DNA of 64,000 bases from Streptomyces sp. col6 (GCF_008042035.1 NZ_RDBL01000009.1:271079-335078), one strand, 5' to 3'; counted from the first letter of the stretch, positions 42,784 through 51,020 are shown. The notes: generated by a model not told the origin, from the letters alone. Made by a program: numbers and translations.

Positions 42784-42801
42784 CACCGCCATCGTAAGCG
42801 C

Positions 42802-42842
42802 TGCTAATGGGCCCCCAATGATCGTTGCTGGTGCTAATGGGC
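42802..42842. promoter_or_regulatory. Direct repeat TGCTAATGGGC in LysR/dehydratase gap
   Basis: The 11-mer TGCTAATGGGC occurs at 42802-42812 and again at 42832-42842, 30 bp apart. It is AT-richer than its surroundings, so it may combine LysR half-sites with the divergent promoters. The second copy contains the ATG proposed as the dehydratase start. Confidence 0.45.
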
Positions 42843-43784
42843 GAGCCGGTGAAGCATGGAGCCGTGAAGAACCCACCCCATGCCCTCGCCCCCGCTCCCG
42901 GTGACGTCCACGCGGCCGCCGACAGGATTCGTCCCTACGCCCGTCGCACACCGCTGCTCGATCTGGAGATCGACGGCCGGCGCGTGCTGCTGAAGCTGGA
43001 GTACCTCCAGCGCGGCGGCTCGTTCAAACTGCGCGGCGCGCTCAACGCGATGCTTTCCATGTCCCCGGACGACCATGTCGTGGCGGCGTCCGGCGGCAAC
43101 CACGGCCTGGCGGTGGCGACGGCGGCCTCGCTGCTCGGCAGGGCCGCGACGGTCTACGTACCGGAGACGGCTCCGGAGGCGAAGGCCCGCCGTATCGAGG
43201 CCGCCGGGGCGCGGCTCGTCCGGCACGGCGCCGCCTTCGCCGAGGCCGCGTCGGCGGCGCTGGACGTCGCGGCGCGGCCGGGGCACCGGTTCGTTCACCC
43301 GTACGACGACCCGGCGGTGATCGTGGGTCAGGGCACGGTGGCGGCCGAGGTCGTGGCCGACGAGCCCGATGTCGACACGGTCGTCGCAGCCGTCGGCGGA
43401 GGCGGACTGGCGGCCGGTACGGCGCTCGCGGTCGCCGGCCGCCGTGTCGTCGCCGCCGAACCGGAGGACTGCCGCTGCCTGCACGACGCGCTCGCCGCCG
43501 GGAAGCCGGTGGACTCGGCCGTGGGCTCCGTGGCCTCCTCCGCGACCGGTGCGAGCCGGGTCGGCGAGATCGCCTTCGACGTCCTGACCGCACACGACGT
43601 GACGTCCGTTCTGGTCAGCGACGACGAGATCCTTCAGGCGCGCGACCGGCTCTGGGAGGAGTGCCGGATCGCCGTCGAACCGGCCGCGGCCATCGCGTTC
43701 GCCGCGTGGCTGGCGGGCCGGGTCCCCGGGAAGCTGCCGTGCCTGATCGTGTGCGGCGCGAACGCGGACTGGGTGGCGCGGTGA
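42837..43784 (+). CDS. PLP-dependent threonine/serine dehydratase-family enzyme
   Basis: 315 residues, fold-type II PLP enzyme. The Schiff-base lysine is in RGGSFKLRGALNAML, the asparagine loop in AASGGNHGLAVATA and the phosphate-binding glycine loop in VAAVGGGGLAAGTALA. The C-terminal regulatory ACT domain of biosynthetic IlvA is absent, as in catabolic or serine-specific forms. It deaminates threonine or serine to the 2-oxo acid. The start is uncertain (ATG 42837, GTG 42849 or GTG 42864). Divergent LysR is the likely regulator. Confidence 0.9.
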   Translation: MGEPVKHGAVKNPPHALAPAPGDVHAAADRIRPYARRTPLLDLEIDGRRVLLKLEYLQRGGSFKLRGALNAMLSMSPDDHVVAASGGNHGLAVATAASLLGRAATVYVPETAPEAKARRIEAAGARLVRHGAAFAEAASAALDVAARPGHRFVHPYDDPAVIVGQGTVAAEVVADEPDVDTVVAAVGGGGLAAGTALAVAGRRVVAAEPEDCRCLHDALAAGKPVDSAVGSVASSATGASRVGEIAFDVLTAHDVTSVLVSDDEILQARDRLWEECRIAVEPAAAIAFAAWLAGRVPGKLPCLIVCGANADWVAR

Positions 43785-43796
43785 GGCCGGAGGCGT

Positions 43797-44453
43797 TCAG
43801 CCGAGGATGAGCGGGAGCCTCGCCGCCAGGTCGCCGAGCTCCGCCGTCTGCGCGGGGGTAGGTGTACTGCGGCCGGTGCCGATCCGTAGCGCGTCGGCGT
43901 CCGGGAGCGAGGCGGGGAACGCCGCGCCGGCGACGGACTCCAGCGCGGTACGCGCCACCGTGAGGGTGTCGGCGGGCGGTTCGGGGGCCGAGGGCAGGTG
44001 CGCCACCAGGTCGAGGTGGTGGAGGGTGCCTTCGAGGACGTACGCCGCCAGGTAGTCGGCGACGGTGAGGACCATGTCCTGGGTACCGACGAGGGCGGCC
44101 GGGTCGGCGAGCCCCGCCGCCCGGACGGCCGCCGAGCCGACGTCGTCGATGTGGTGCTTCAGCCACCTCGGTTCCCCGTACGCCGCCGCCAGCCGCGGGA
44201 TCAGCGCGTCCAGCGGGTCGTCGCCCGACGGGGGCTCGGGCAGCAGCGTCCAGTAGCCGGAAGCGTCGGCCGTGGCGGGCGCGTCGGCGGGGGTGACCAG
44301 GGTGATCAGGACGTCCTGCGCGTCGATGACCAGGTGGCACACCAGGTCCCGGACGAGCCACCCCGTACAGCCGGAAGGTTTGCCGAAGTCCTCGTCGGGA
44401 AAAGCGGCCACGGCGTCGAGCAGCGCTGTCCAGGAACGTGAAAAGGGATGCAT
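43797..44453 (-). CDS. Maleylpyruvate isomerase-like (mycothiol-dependent/DinB-fold) protein
   Basis: 218 residues. The N-terminus SRSWTALLDAVAAFPDEDFGKPSGCTGWLVRDLVCHLVIDAQDVL matches the DinB/MDMPI fold: the conserved W-x-V-R-D-L-x-x-H-L helix holds a metal-ligand histidine, and a later LHHLDLVAHLP supplies two more. Actinomycete members often use mycothiol for thiol transfer or isomerisation. ATG 44453 is plausible. It ends 12 bp from the convergent dehydratase gene. Confidence 0.8.
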   Translation of the reverse strand: MHPFSRSWTALLDAVAAFPDEDFGKPSGCTGWLVRDLVCHLVIDAQDVLITLVTPADAPATADASGYWTLLPEPPSGDDPLDALIPRLAAAYGEPRWLKHHIDDVGSAAVRAAGLADPAALVGTQDMVLTVADYLAAYVLEGTLHHLDLVAHLPSAPEPPADTLTVARTALESVAGAAFPASLPDADALRIGTGRSTPTPAQTAELGDLAARLPLILG

Positions 44454-44482
44454 GCCCCCACGCTAGAGGCTGTCCGCACGCC

Positions 44483-46054
44483 TCATCCGTAGTGGCGGAG
44501 TTGCGGCCACATCTCGGCCCACGGGTGACGGGGGCCTGTGCACAGGTAGACGTGACCGCCCCATTCCACGTTGTGCACGCCGTACGGGTTGGTGAGGCCG
44601 GCGGCCACGGTGACGTGCCGGAAGTACCGGCGCAGCTCGGCGGCGTAGCCGGGGGCGTGCTCCGGACCGGGGGACACGGCCAGGACGGTCGTGGCCGCCG
44701 GGTTGCCCCCGCCCCACCACCAGTCGGTGTTGTGGGCGCTCACCGCGTGCGGCAGGGCGGTGCCGCGGCCGAGTTCGTTGATGGCGCCCGCCTCGCCGTA
44801 GTCGGCCGTGAAGATCACCGTGTCGGCGCGCTGCTCCCGCGGAAGGCCGTCCCACACCTGGCGTACGGTGCCGACGAGTTGGGGCCAGCCCAGGGTCTCC
44901 CCGGTGTTGGTGCTGACCCCGTACGTCCAGGCGACCGCCGTGGGCGGCAGGACCGGCAGGACGATCACGGCGAGCAGCGCGGTCGAGACGGCGGTCGCGG
45001 TCATGAGGGAGCGCAGACGGTCGCGACGGGCGTACAGCCACGCGTCGAGCCCGACGGCACCGGCCGCCAGCAGACATACGTACAGCCCGCCCAGGTAGTA
45101 GATCTGCGCGCCCGTGGTCACCGCGAAGAGGATGAACAGCACGGCGTACGCGGCGACCAGGCACTGCCACAGGGGCCGGCCGGAGCGCCACAGGAAGCGC
45201 AGGCCCCCGAACCAGAGGACCGCCGTGGCGAACCCGGCCGTGGCGAGCTGGCCGACGATCCAGGTGGGGATGTTCCCGGGGCCGCCGTTCTTCTCGTTCA
45301 GCGCCCGGGTCATCTCGAACATGGCCCAGTCGTGGTGCGCCTGCCACCACAGGTCGGGCAGGACGAGCAGCACGGCGAGCGCGGCACCGGCCAGAAGCCA
45401 CCGGTCGGCCGCCGTGCGGCGGGCGGGGCCGAGCAGGACGGCGGCCAGCAGGACGATCCCGAAGATGCCGGCGAGGTGGTTGAACTCGGCGCCGACCCCG
45501 ACGAGCGCTCCCACGGCGAGCCACCAGCGAGTGTCGCCGGTGCGGCCGATCCGTACGACCACGAGCGCGATGGCCGCCCAGGCCAGCACCTCGTACGCCG
45601 TGGTGTTGGCGATGTGCGCGCCGCCCAGGAGCACGGGCATGGCCGCGGTCGCGACCGCCGCGAGGAGCTGGGTCCGCCGGGCGCCGCCGAACTCACGCGC
45701 CGTCAGCCCGCCCACGACGACCGTGCCCGCCGCGGCGAGCGCGGGCCACAGACGCAGACCGGCCTCCGAGACGCCGAACAGCGACAGCGAGACCCGTGCC
45801 AGCAACGGGGCCAGCAGCGGCTGATCCACGTAACTCGCCTGGAGGTGCCGGGCGGAGTCGAGGAAGTACAGCTCGTCGATGTGGAAGCCGTAGCGCGTGG
45901 ACAGCGCCATGAGTACGGCGAAGACCCCGCCGGCGACGGCGAGGACGCGCCGGTCCGGCGGCGGGAGGGGGCGGGCCGGCTCCCCGGCCGGGGCGGGGCC
46001 GGCGGTGTCCGGTCGGGGAGCGCCCGTTCCGGCCGTGTCCGTCTCGTCCGCCAT
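44483..46054 (-). CDS. GT39/ArnT-type membrane glycosyltransferase
   Basis: 523 residues with about 11-12 transmembrane helices. The first luminal loop has YGFHIDELYFLDSARHLQ, the D-E motif of polyprenyl-phosphate-sugar transferases, and YVDQPLLAPLLA, typical of the PMT/ArnT family. A soluble C-terminal part (VIFTADYGEAGAINELG ... YLCTGPRHPWAEMWPQLRHYG) resembles the domain attached to many actinomycete homologues. It transfers a sugar from a lipid carrier to a wall or membrane acceptor. ATG 46054 is chosen: GGGGGCGG sits about 7 bases upstream. Confidence 0.87.
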   Translation of the reverse strand: MADETDTAGTGAPRPDTAGPAPAGEPARPLPPPDRRVLAVAGGVFAVLMALSTRYGFHIDELYFLDSARHLQASYVDQPLLAPLLARVSLSLFGVSEAGLRLWPALAAAGTVVVGGLTAREFGGARRTQLLAAVATAAMPVLLGGAHIANTTAYEVLAWAAIALVVVRIGRTGDTRWWLAVGALVGVGAEFNHLAGIFGIVLLAAVLLGPARRTAADRWLLAGAALAVLLVLPDLWWQAHHDWAMFEMTRALNEKNGGPGNIPTWIVGQLATAGFATAVLWFGGLRFLWRSGRPLWQCLVAAYAVLFILFAVTTGAQIYYLGGLYVCLLAAGAVGLDAWLYARRDRLRSLMTATAVSTALLAVIVLPVLPPTAVAWTYGVSTNTGETLGWPQLVGTVRQVWDGLPREQRADTVIFTADYGEAGAINELGRGTALPHAVSAHNTDWWWGGGNPAATTVLAVSPGPEHAPGYAAELRRYFRHVTVAAGLTNPYGVHNVEWGGHVYLCTGPRHPWAEMWPQLRHYG

Positions 46055-46242
46055 GTGCATCCGCCCCCGGTTCCCCGCCTTCCCGGGTACGTCGTGTGCG
46101 ACCCGGGCGGCCCACTCGCCGCGGGCCGCCCACACCCTAATCCCGTTCCCTGTCAGGGGGGTTGAAGGATTCAGGCGTCCTGCGGGGCGGCCCGTTCCAC
46201 GAACCGTCGCCCGGCTGACCCCAGGACGAGACCGTCTCAACC

Positions 46243-46263
46243 GTCACCGGCTTGACGGGTGAC
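46243..46263. promoter_or_regulatory. Operator site 4, GTCACC-N9-GGTGAC
   Basis: GTCACC (46243-46248) and GGTGAC (46258-46263) around GGCTTGACG. Perfect 6-bp arms, 109 bp before the OsmC/Ohr start. TTGAC in the centre is also a -35-like hexamer, so binding would cover the promoter. Confidence 0.7.
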
Positions 46264-46284
46264 GCAGGCGCCTGTCATGATTCC

Positions 46285-46305
46285 GTCACCGCCTCAACCG
46301 GTGAC
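46285..46305. promoter_or_regulatory. Operator site 5, GTCACC-N9-GGTGAC
   Basis: GTCACC (46285-46290) and GGTGAC (46300-46305) around GCCTCAACC, extended outward to CCGTCACC...GGTGACGG. Perfect arms; centre 42 bp (four helical turns) from that of site 4. Confidence 0.7.
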
Positions 46306-46371
46306 GGAACGGAAATCCCGGTCAGGAGGTGCCGTCAAACGTTTCTCGAACCGGACCAGGGAGCACCAGCC

Positions 46372-46797
46372 ATGGCAGTCACCTACACCGCCGTTGTCGA
46401 TGTCGACGGAGAGGGCCGCAACGGCGGTCGCGTCAGCTCCTCCGACGGTCTGCTGACGACCGCCCTCGCCATCCCCAAGGAGCTGGGCGGCGCGGGCGGC
46501 GCCACCAACCCCGAGCAACTCCTCGCGGCCGGGTGGGCGGCCTGCTTCCTCGGCGCCCTGCGCCGCGCCGCGGCCGAGCGCAAGGTCCGGCTGACCAGCA
46601 CGACCATCACGGCGGAGATCACCCTCACCCACGGCGACGACGGGGAGTTCTCCCTCTCCGCGGTCCTCAACCCCGTCCTCGGCGGCGTCGACCAGGCCAC
46701 CGCCCAGCAGCTCGCCGACGCCGCGCACCAGATCTGCCCGTACTCCAAGGCCACGCGCGGCAACATCCCCGTCAGCATCCGCGCTGCCGCGGCCTGA
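46372..46797 (+). CDS. Organic hydroperoxide resistance protein (Ohr/OsmC family)
   Basis: 141 residues. The two redox cysteines are in LLAAGWAACFLGAL (peroxidatic) and AHQICPYSKATRGN (resolving). TYTAVVDVDGEGRNGGRVSSSDGLLTTALAIPKELGG is the N-terminal Ohr half. It reduces organic hydroperoxides at the expense of lipoylated or dithiol partners. ATG 46372 has GGGAG 8 bases upstream. There is no adjacent OhrR; instead two GTCACC-N9-GGTGAC palindromes lie upstream, the same site found before the CGNR regulator. Confidence 0.92.
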   Translation: MAVTYTAVVDVDGEGRNGGRVSSSDGLLTTALAIPKELGGAGGATNPEQLLAAGWAACFLGALRRAAAERKVRLTSTTITAEITLTHGDDGEFSLSAVLNPVLGGVDQATAQQLADAAHQICPYSKATRGNIPVSIRAAAA

Positions 46798-46807
46798 CCC
46801 CCCGAAC

Positions 46808-46850
46808 GCGGGTCCCGCATCCCTCCAGGCCCCCCGGATGCGGGACCCGC
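46808..46850 (+). terminator. Hairpin terminator after OsmC/Ohr gene
   Basis: Perfect 15-bp arms (46808-46822 and 46836-46850) with a 13-base loop, beginning 11 bp after the stop codon at 46797. Confidence 0.85.
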
Positions 46851-47324
46851 AATCTCCTCCGGTGGGGCTCACACCACTCACGGCGAGCAAGGACAGCAGA
46901 TGACCCTCAGGAGACATCCACGTCGCGCCGGTGACGGCGGGGCCCCCGGCCGTACCGCCGCCGGGCCCACCGACGTCCAGGTGTGGCACTGGGCGCAGAG
47001 CGCGGTGTTCGGGGGATACGGCCCGTCCGCGTCGAGCTTTCAGCCGGCCTCACCGCTGTCGGAGGCCCCCCGGACACCGGCGGACCGCCTCGCACCGTGA
47101 CACGTATCCCGGCCCGCCGCGCCGCCGGCGGAACGAGCGCGGATCAGGCGTCCGCCCCCGTCTGCGGCACCGACGGCACCGAGGCGGCGCAGGACGCCCT
47201 GATGGCCGGGCTGCTGCTGCGCCGTCTCGCGCCCGAACACCGTCGATGAGGGACGGCGCGCAGCCCGGTTCCACTCGGGATCCTGTAGCCCCCTGCCGTG
47301 AACCCCGCCCGCGCCCGCGATCCG
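46851..47324. other. 474 bp without a gene I can support
   Basis: Open frames exist on both strands, for example 46983-47249 (+), ending CGTDGTEAAQDALMAGLLLR, but none has a recognisable fold, a good ribosome site and clean codon use together. Composition is ordinary. It may hold a decayed gene between the OsmC/Ohr terminator and the end of the CGNR gene. Confidence 0.4.
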
Positions 47325-47888
47325 TCAGCTCGCGGTACCCGCCGCCGCGGTCTTCTTGCGGGCCCGGTAGGCGGCGGCCTTGTACTTGTTGCCGCAGGAC
47401 TCCATGCCGCACCACTGCCGCCGCATGCCCCGGGACCGGTCGATGTAGACACGCGTGCACTCGGGGTTGCCGCACTCCTTCAGCAGGGGCACGTCCGGGC
47501 CGCTGAGCAGCTCGACCGTCTGCCGGGCGACGGTGGCCAGGGCCTGGGCGGGCGTTGCGTCGGTGTGCCGGCCCGCCCGGGTGAGCTGGGGCGTTACGGG
47601 AAGCTCGCGTGCGGCCCCGTTGAGCACGGCGAGCGCCTCGCGGTCGAACTCCTCGCCGAGGCGGCGGTCGGTGATCAGCCGGTAGGCGGCCTCGCGTACG
47701 GTGACCGCTGCCCGGACGTCGTCCTCGTCGCCGGGAGTGATCGTGTCCACGAGCCCGGACTCCAGGTACCAGGCGTTGAGCCGGTCCGGGGTCACGAACA
47801 TATCGAAGCGCGTGGAGCGCCGGGCCCGGAGGGTGGCCGCGAAGTCGAGCGCCGGATTCCCGCAGACGAAGACGTGGTTAAGATTCAC
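47325..47888 (-). CDS. ABATE/CGNR zinc-finger transcription factor
   Basis: 187 residues. The N-terminal ABATE domain (VFVCGNPALDFAATLRARRS to about residue 130) is a presumed ligand sensor. The C-terminal CGNR zinc finger has CGNPECTRVYIDRSRGMRRQWC then GMESCGNKYKAAAYRARKK: four cysteines plus the C-G-N-R/K-like box that binds DNA. GTG 47888 is chosen because homologues start M-N-L-N-H-V-F; it leaves a palindromic operator (site 3) directly abutting the start codon, so the protein probably represses itself and may be leaderless. No partner enzyme is adjacent. Confidence 0.88.
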   Translation of the reverse strand: MNLNHVFVCGNPALDFAATLRARRSTRFDMFVTPDRLNAWYLESGLVDTITPGDEDDVRAAVTVREAAYRLITDRRLGEEFDREALAVLNGAARELPVTPQLTRAGRHTDATPAQALATVARQTVELLSGPDVPLLKECGNPECTRVYIDRSRGMRRQWCGMESCGNKYKAAAYRARKKTAAAGTAS

Positions 47889-47909
47889 GTCACCATTCTG
47901 ACAGGTGAC
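47889..47909. promoter_or_regulatory. Operator site 3, GTCACC-N9-GGTGAC, at the CGNR start
   Basis: GTCACC (47889-47894) and GGTGAC (47904-47909) flank ATTCTGACA, whose right half TGACAGGTG matches site 2 exactly. The site abuts the GTG start of the CGNR gene, so bound protein would block initiation. Confidence 0.7.
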
Positions 47910-48028
47910 CCTGTCGGGGTGCAAGAACTCGTCCCCGTCCGGGCCTGTTCCCCTGGTCAGGGGCCGCCCGGCTCTCGCGCGCCGCCACCGGGCTGCGGGC
48001 CGTCCGCGCACGTCGCAGGTCGCCCGGG

Positions 48029-48172
48029 GCCCATCCGGCCGGGAAGTTCAACGCGGGTGAGAAGATCTACGCGGGCTGGATCGCCGGAGCCGTGCTGGTG
48101 ATGATGTTCACCGGCCTGCTGATGTGGTTCATGGGGCTGAAGTCCCGGCAGATGCGCACCCGCACCGCCTGA
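48029..48172 (+). pseudogene. C-terminal stub of formate dehydrogenase cytochrome b subunit
   Basis: 47 residues: AHPAGKFNAGEKIYAGWIAG then AVLVMMFTGLLMWFMGLK and a basic tail SRQMRTRTA before a stop. H-P-x-G-K-F-N-A-G-x-K and the following transmembrane helix match the last part of FdoI/FdnI-type b-type cytochromes. No formate dehydrogenase subunits are present in the window and the upstream reading is not family-like, so this is a relic of a deleted operon. Confidence 0.65.
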
Positions 48173-48197
48173 CGGATCCCCTACCCGAGGTACCGTC

Positions 48198-48225
48198 CCG
48201 GCCCGCGCCCCGTGGCGCGGGCCGG
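48198..48225. terminator. Bidirectional hairpin
   Basis: Perfect 12-bp arms CCGGCCCGCGCC and GGCGCGGGCCGG (48198-48209, 48214-48225) with a 4-base loop, between the cytochrome stub on the + strand and the VWA gene on the - strand. Confidence 0.75.
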
Positions 48226-48387
48226 CCGCACGTCCTCTTCCCGCGCCCCGGAGACGGACCGACGTTCACGCCGCGTGCGTGTCCGGCCCGCCCAGTACGT
48301 CCCGCAGGAACCCGTCCCAGTCGAGTGCGGCCATCTCCCTCTCCGTCGTGCAACCCTTGCCTTGCTCGCCAACGGCAACGCCCTGCA

Positions 48388-49143
48388 CTACGGCGCCCAC
48401 TCCAGCACCCGCGCGGCGCGCGCCGCCTCCAGCCACTGGGGGAACTCCTGCAGAAGCTGGTCGAACAGCTGATCGTCGTCGACTGCCCCCGGAGTGCGGC
48501 CCGCGTGGAAGAAGCCGGCGTTGTCGACGACGCGACGGGCCGGAACAGCGAGGGTGTCAAGCTTGCGCAGGAACGCGAACTCGTTGTCCTCGGGATCACC
48601 GAACCCGATGAACTGCCAGAACAGCGGCAGCCGGGCCGCTTTGCAGAGATACCGTTCGGCGGCGAACCTGCTGGTCGGCCCGCCGTCGGTCTGGAAGACG
48701 ACCAGGGCCGGGGCACTGCTGTCCGAGGCCATGTAGTGGTCTATGACCGCGTCCATCGCCCAGTGGTAGTTCGTACGGCCCATGTGACCGAGACTCTCGT
48801 GCATCGAATTGACATGCCCGTGGTGCCGGCCCAGCTCCAGATCGGTGGACCCGTCGACATCCGTGGAGAAGAACACCACCGGGACGACACCGTCGTCGTC
48901 GAGGTGCGCCGACAACGACAACACCTGCTCGGCCAGGCGCTGCATGGTGCCGTCCCGGTAGTAGGGCCGCATCGACCCGGAACGGTCCAGCACCAGATAG
49001 ACGGCGGCCCGCGTGCCCTCCAGCCCGTGCGCACGCACACTGCTGCCCGCTGCCTCGTAGAGGGGCACCAGATCGGGCGCGTACTCGATCACCTTGGACA
49101 GACTGATGGCCGGATCGGATTCCCGGCTGTTCGATGAACTCAC
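48388..49143 (-). CDS. von Willebrand factor A domain protein (TerY/TerF-like)
   Basis: 251 residues. The MIDAS metal site is intact: D-x-S-x-S in YLVLDRSGSMRPYY, a threonine region near GRTNYHWAMDAVIDHY, and FQTDGGPTSRF. The N-terminal 40 residues (SKVIEYAPDLVPLYEAAGSSVRAHGLEG) are those of VWA proteins associated with tellurium-resistance (Ter) clusters, which bind metal and protein partners in the cytosol. No TerD genes are in view. GTG 49143 gives a start next to the divergent DUF6083 gene, with 144 bp between them. Confidence 0.87.
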   Translation of the reverse strand: MSSSNSRESDPAISLSKVIEYAPDLVPLYEAAGSSVRAHGLEGTRAAVYLVLDRSGSMRPYYRDGTMQRLAEQVLSLSAHLDDDGVVPVVFFSTDVDGSTDLELGRHHGHVNSMHESLGHMGRTNYHWAMDAVIDHYMASDSSAPALVVFQTDGGPTSRFAAERYLCKAARLPLFWQFIGFGDPEDNEFAFLRKLDTLAVPARRVVDNAGFFHAGRTPGAVDDDQLFDQLLQEFPQWLEAARAARVLEWAP

Positions 49144-49287
49144 GTCCCCATCTTGAGGCCAGGCCGCCGGAGACCACCCTCCCCGTTCCCGGTCACCCGT
49201 TCGGGGGAACCCGCGTCCCGTCCGAACGCCCTGGCATATTCTGCGATGTCGCGGGCACGGCCCGCGGGACCGGAACGAGGAACAGCT

Positions 49288-50265
49288 GTGTCGTTGCATG
49301 TGCACCGTTCGAACCACACCCGGCTTCTGCGCCGCACGGCCGCCGACCGCTGCAAGTACTGCGGCACACCGATCGAGTGGTTCGAGCGGTACGACACGCT
49401 CAGGATTCCGCTGTCGCCGGAGTTCCCGGCGCACCCGGTCCCGCCGAGGATGCACTGGCACCTGTTCAAGGGGGTCGCCTACCCGGGCAAGGACCCCGTG
49501 ACCGGATACTGCCGCATCCCGCACCCGGCCATCTGCCCCGCCGCCGAACACCCCGATCTCCCGGAGGAACTGCGGGACGTGGTGGCCCGCCTGGCCACCC
49601 GGATGCGAGGCCGCATCGACCGGGGCGAGTTCGTCCCGTACGTCGAGCCCGTCATCGAGGAACAGGTCGCCACGCCCGACCCCGAGAAGGTCCAGGAACA
49701 GCGGCACGTCATCTCGTACTACGGCACGCTCCGCCTGGCACCCTGCGAGGTGCACGAACTGCAGTGCATCTCGACGGACACGCGGAACGGGGAGCGCTGC
49801 CGGAACGGTGTCTTCGACGTCGAAGAAGGCAAGTGGGAGGAAGTGGACGTCCCGCACGCCCCCGGCCGGCAGGGGCAGCAGATCCTCTCCCTCACCGGCG
49901 GCCGCATGTGGGCCTGGGTCATCAAGGACTTCAACTGCCTGCGCCGCTGGTGGAAGCAGCAGTGCGTCGACCACTTCGGCTCCGGCGCACCGGACCACGT
50001 CGCCTTCGAGCTGATCCAGTTCCAGCCGCTGCTCCACGACCAGTACATCCTGACCGAGCGGCCCGAGGGCTACGACCCCGCGCCCGTCGGGCAGGACATC
50101 GTCATCCACGACGGCCCGACCGGGGACAGCACCGTATGCGCCGGCCCCGGATGCTGGCACTCGACCATGGGCAAGCAGCCCGCCGGATGGCGGTGCTGGG
50201 ACTGCGAGCGGCGGGAACGCCGCAGGGCCCGCACCCGCCGCAAGTGGACGCGCCCCCAGGCCTGA
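49288..50265 (+). CDS. DUF6083-type cysteine-rich protein
   Basis: 325 residues. Residues 15-85 match what I know as DUF6083: DRCKYCGTPIEWFERYDTLRIPLSPEF, then WHLFKGVAYPGKD and YCRIPHPAICPA, a likely zinc-binding unit. The middle is unique, with several cysteines and tryptophan-rich DFNCLRRWWKQQCVDHF. A second putative zinc module ends the protein (CAGPGCWHSTMGKQPAGWRCWDCERRERRR). Function unknown; single DUF6083 proteins are usually shorter. GTG 49288 has GAGGAA 5 bases upstream. Divergent from the VWA gene. Confidence 0.7.
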   Translation: MSLHVHRSNHTRLLRRTAADRCKYCGTPIEWFERYDTLRIPLSPEFPAHPVPPRMHWHLFKGVAYPGKDPVTGYCRIPHPAICPAAEHPDLPEELRDVVARLATRMRGRIDRGEFVPYVEPVIEEQVATPDPEKVQEQRHVISYYGTLRLAPCEVHELQCISTDTRNGERCRNGVFDVEEGKWEEVDVPHAPGRQGQQILSLTGGRMWAWVIKDFNCLRRWWKQQCVDHFGSGAPDHVAFELIQFQPLLHDQYILTERPEGYDPAPVGQDIVIHDGPTGDSTVCAGPGCWHSTMGKQPAGWRCWDCERRERRRARTRRKWTRPQA

Positions 50266-50457
50266 CCCTCCTCCGCACCGCCCACCCGGCCGCCGCCCTG
50301 ATTGACACAGCTGCTCGGTGGATCCTTGCGCGTGCGAAAAAAGGCATCTGCACCACTAAACGGTGAACATCGCCGCTATGTCCCTTGAAAGGGCGCCGAG
50401 TTGGAAAGTGTGGCCCTGCTCCTCAAAGAGGCGCACGGCCAACCCAAGGAGATGACC

Positions 50458-51012
50458 TTGAAGCGTGTCCCGTTCCGCCGGTCCGCAGCACTGATGGCCG
50501 CAGCCGCGGCCCTGATCGCAGGTCCCGCACTCTCCGCCCACGCCATGACCCCCGCCGCCCCGGGCGGGCAGCAGACCTACGCCGGACAGGCGCGTGCCGT
50601 CGGCCTCACCGGCCAGCAGGCCGGGGAGCTCCAGCGGCAGGTCGACGCGGTTCTCGCCCAGCAGCCCGGGGCCCGCCAGACGTCGGCGAACACCCTCGCC
50701 ATCCCCGGCGGCACCCTCACGCTCCCCGCCCCCGGACAAGCCGAAACCCGCGACCTGGCCTCTCCCCGTACGGCCCTGGCCTGCGCCAACGGCCACCTGT
50801 GCATCACGGACGGACGCGGCGTCAACTACGACTTCTACCGCTGCGGCTACTACGACTTCAACGGTGTCGGCGACGGCACCTTCAACAACAACCAGACCTC
50901 CGGCACCCGCGCCCGCTTCTACAACAGCGACGGCAGCGAACGCTGGTCCCACGTGGCCAAGGGCACCGGCACCGCCTCCTGGACCCCCGTCTTCCACATC
51001 CGCCCCTGCTGA
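50458..51012 (+). CDS. Secreted small protein, peptidase-inhibitor (I36)-like
   Basis: 184 residues. The signal peptide KRVPFRRSAALMAAAAALIAGPALSAHA ends at an AHA-M site. A helical propiece-like region (60-110) precedes a Cys-containing beta domain (CANGHLCITDGRGVNYDFYRCGYYDFNG...FHIRPC) similar in pattern to family I36 inhibitors. TTG 50458 is proposed as start because AAGGAG lies exactly 6 bases before it; ATG 50452 is immediately adjacent to that site and cannot use it. A strong terminator follows. The 192 bp upstream contain an AT-rich promoter-like stretch near 50330-50360. Confidence 0.7.
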   Translation: MKRVPFRRSAALMAAAAALIAGPALSAHAMTPAAPGGQQTYAGQARAVGLTGQQAGELQRQVDAVLAQQPGARQTSANTLAIPGGTLTLPAPGQAETRDLASPRTALACANGHLCITDGRGVNYDFYRCGYYDFNGVGDGTFNNNQTSGTRARFYNSDGSERWSHVAKGTGTASWTPVFHIRPC

Positions 51013-51020
51013 TCCCCGCC

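Noticed and set aside
46983..47249. 88-codon + strand frame after the OsmC/Ohr gene
   Set aside because: No ribosome site, no family pattern, and a mixture of arginine-rich and ordinary sequence; may be a relic but cannot be supported.
48266..48334. 22-codon minus-strand frame MAALDWDGFLRDVLGGPDTH with GGAGAGGGAG upstream
   Set aside because: Good ribosome site and a protein-like start, but too short; possibly the stub of a larger lost gene downstream of the VWA gene.
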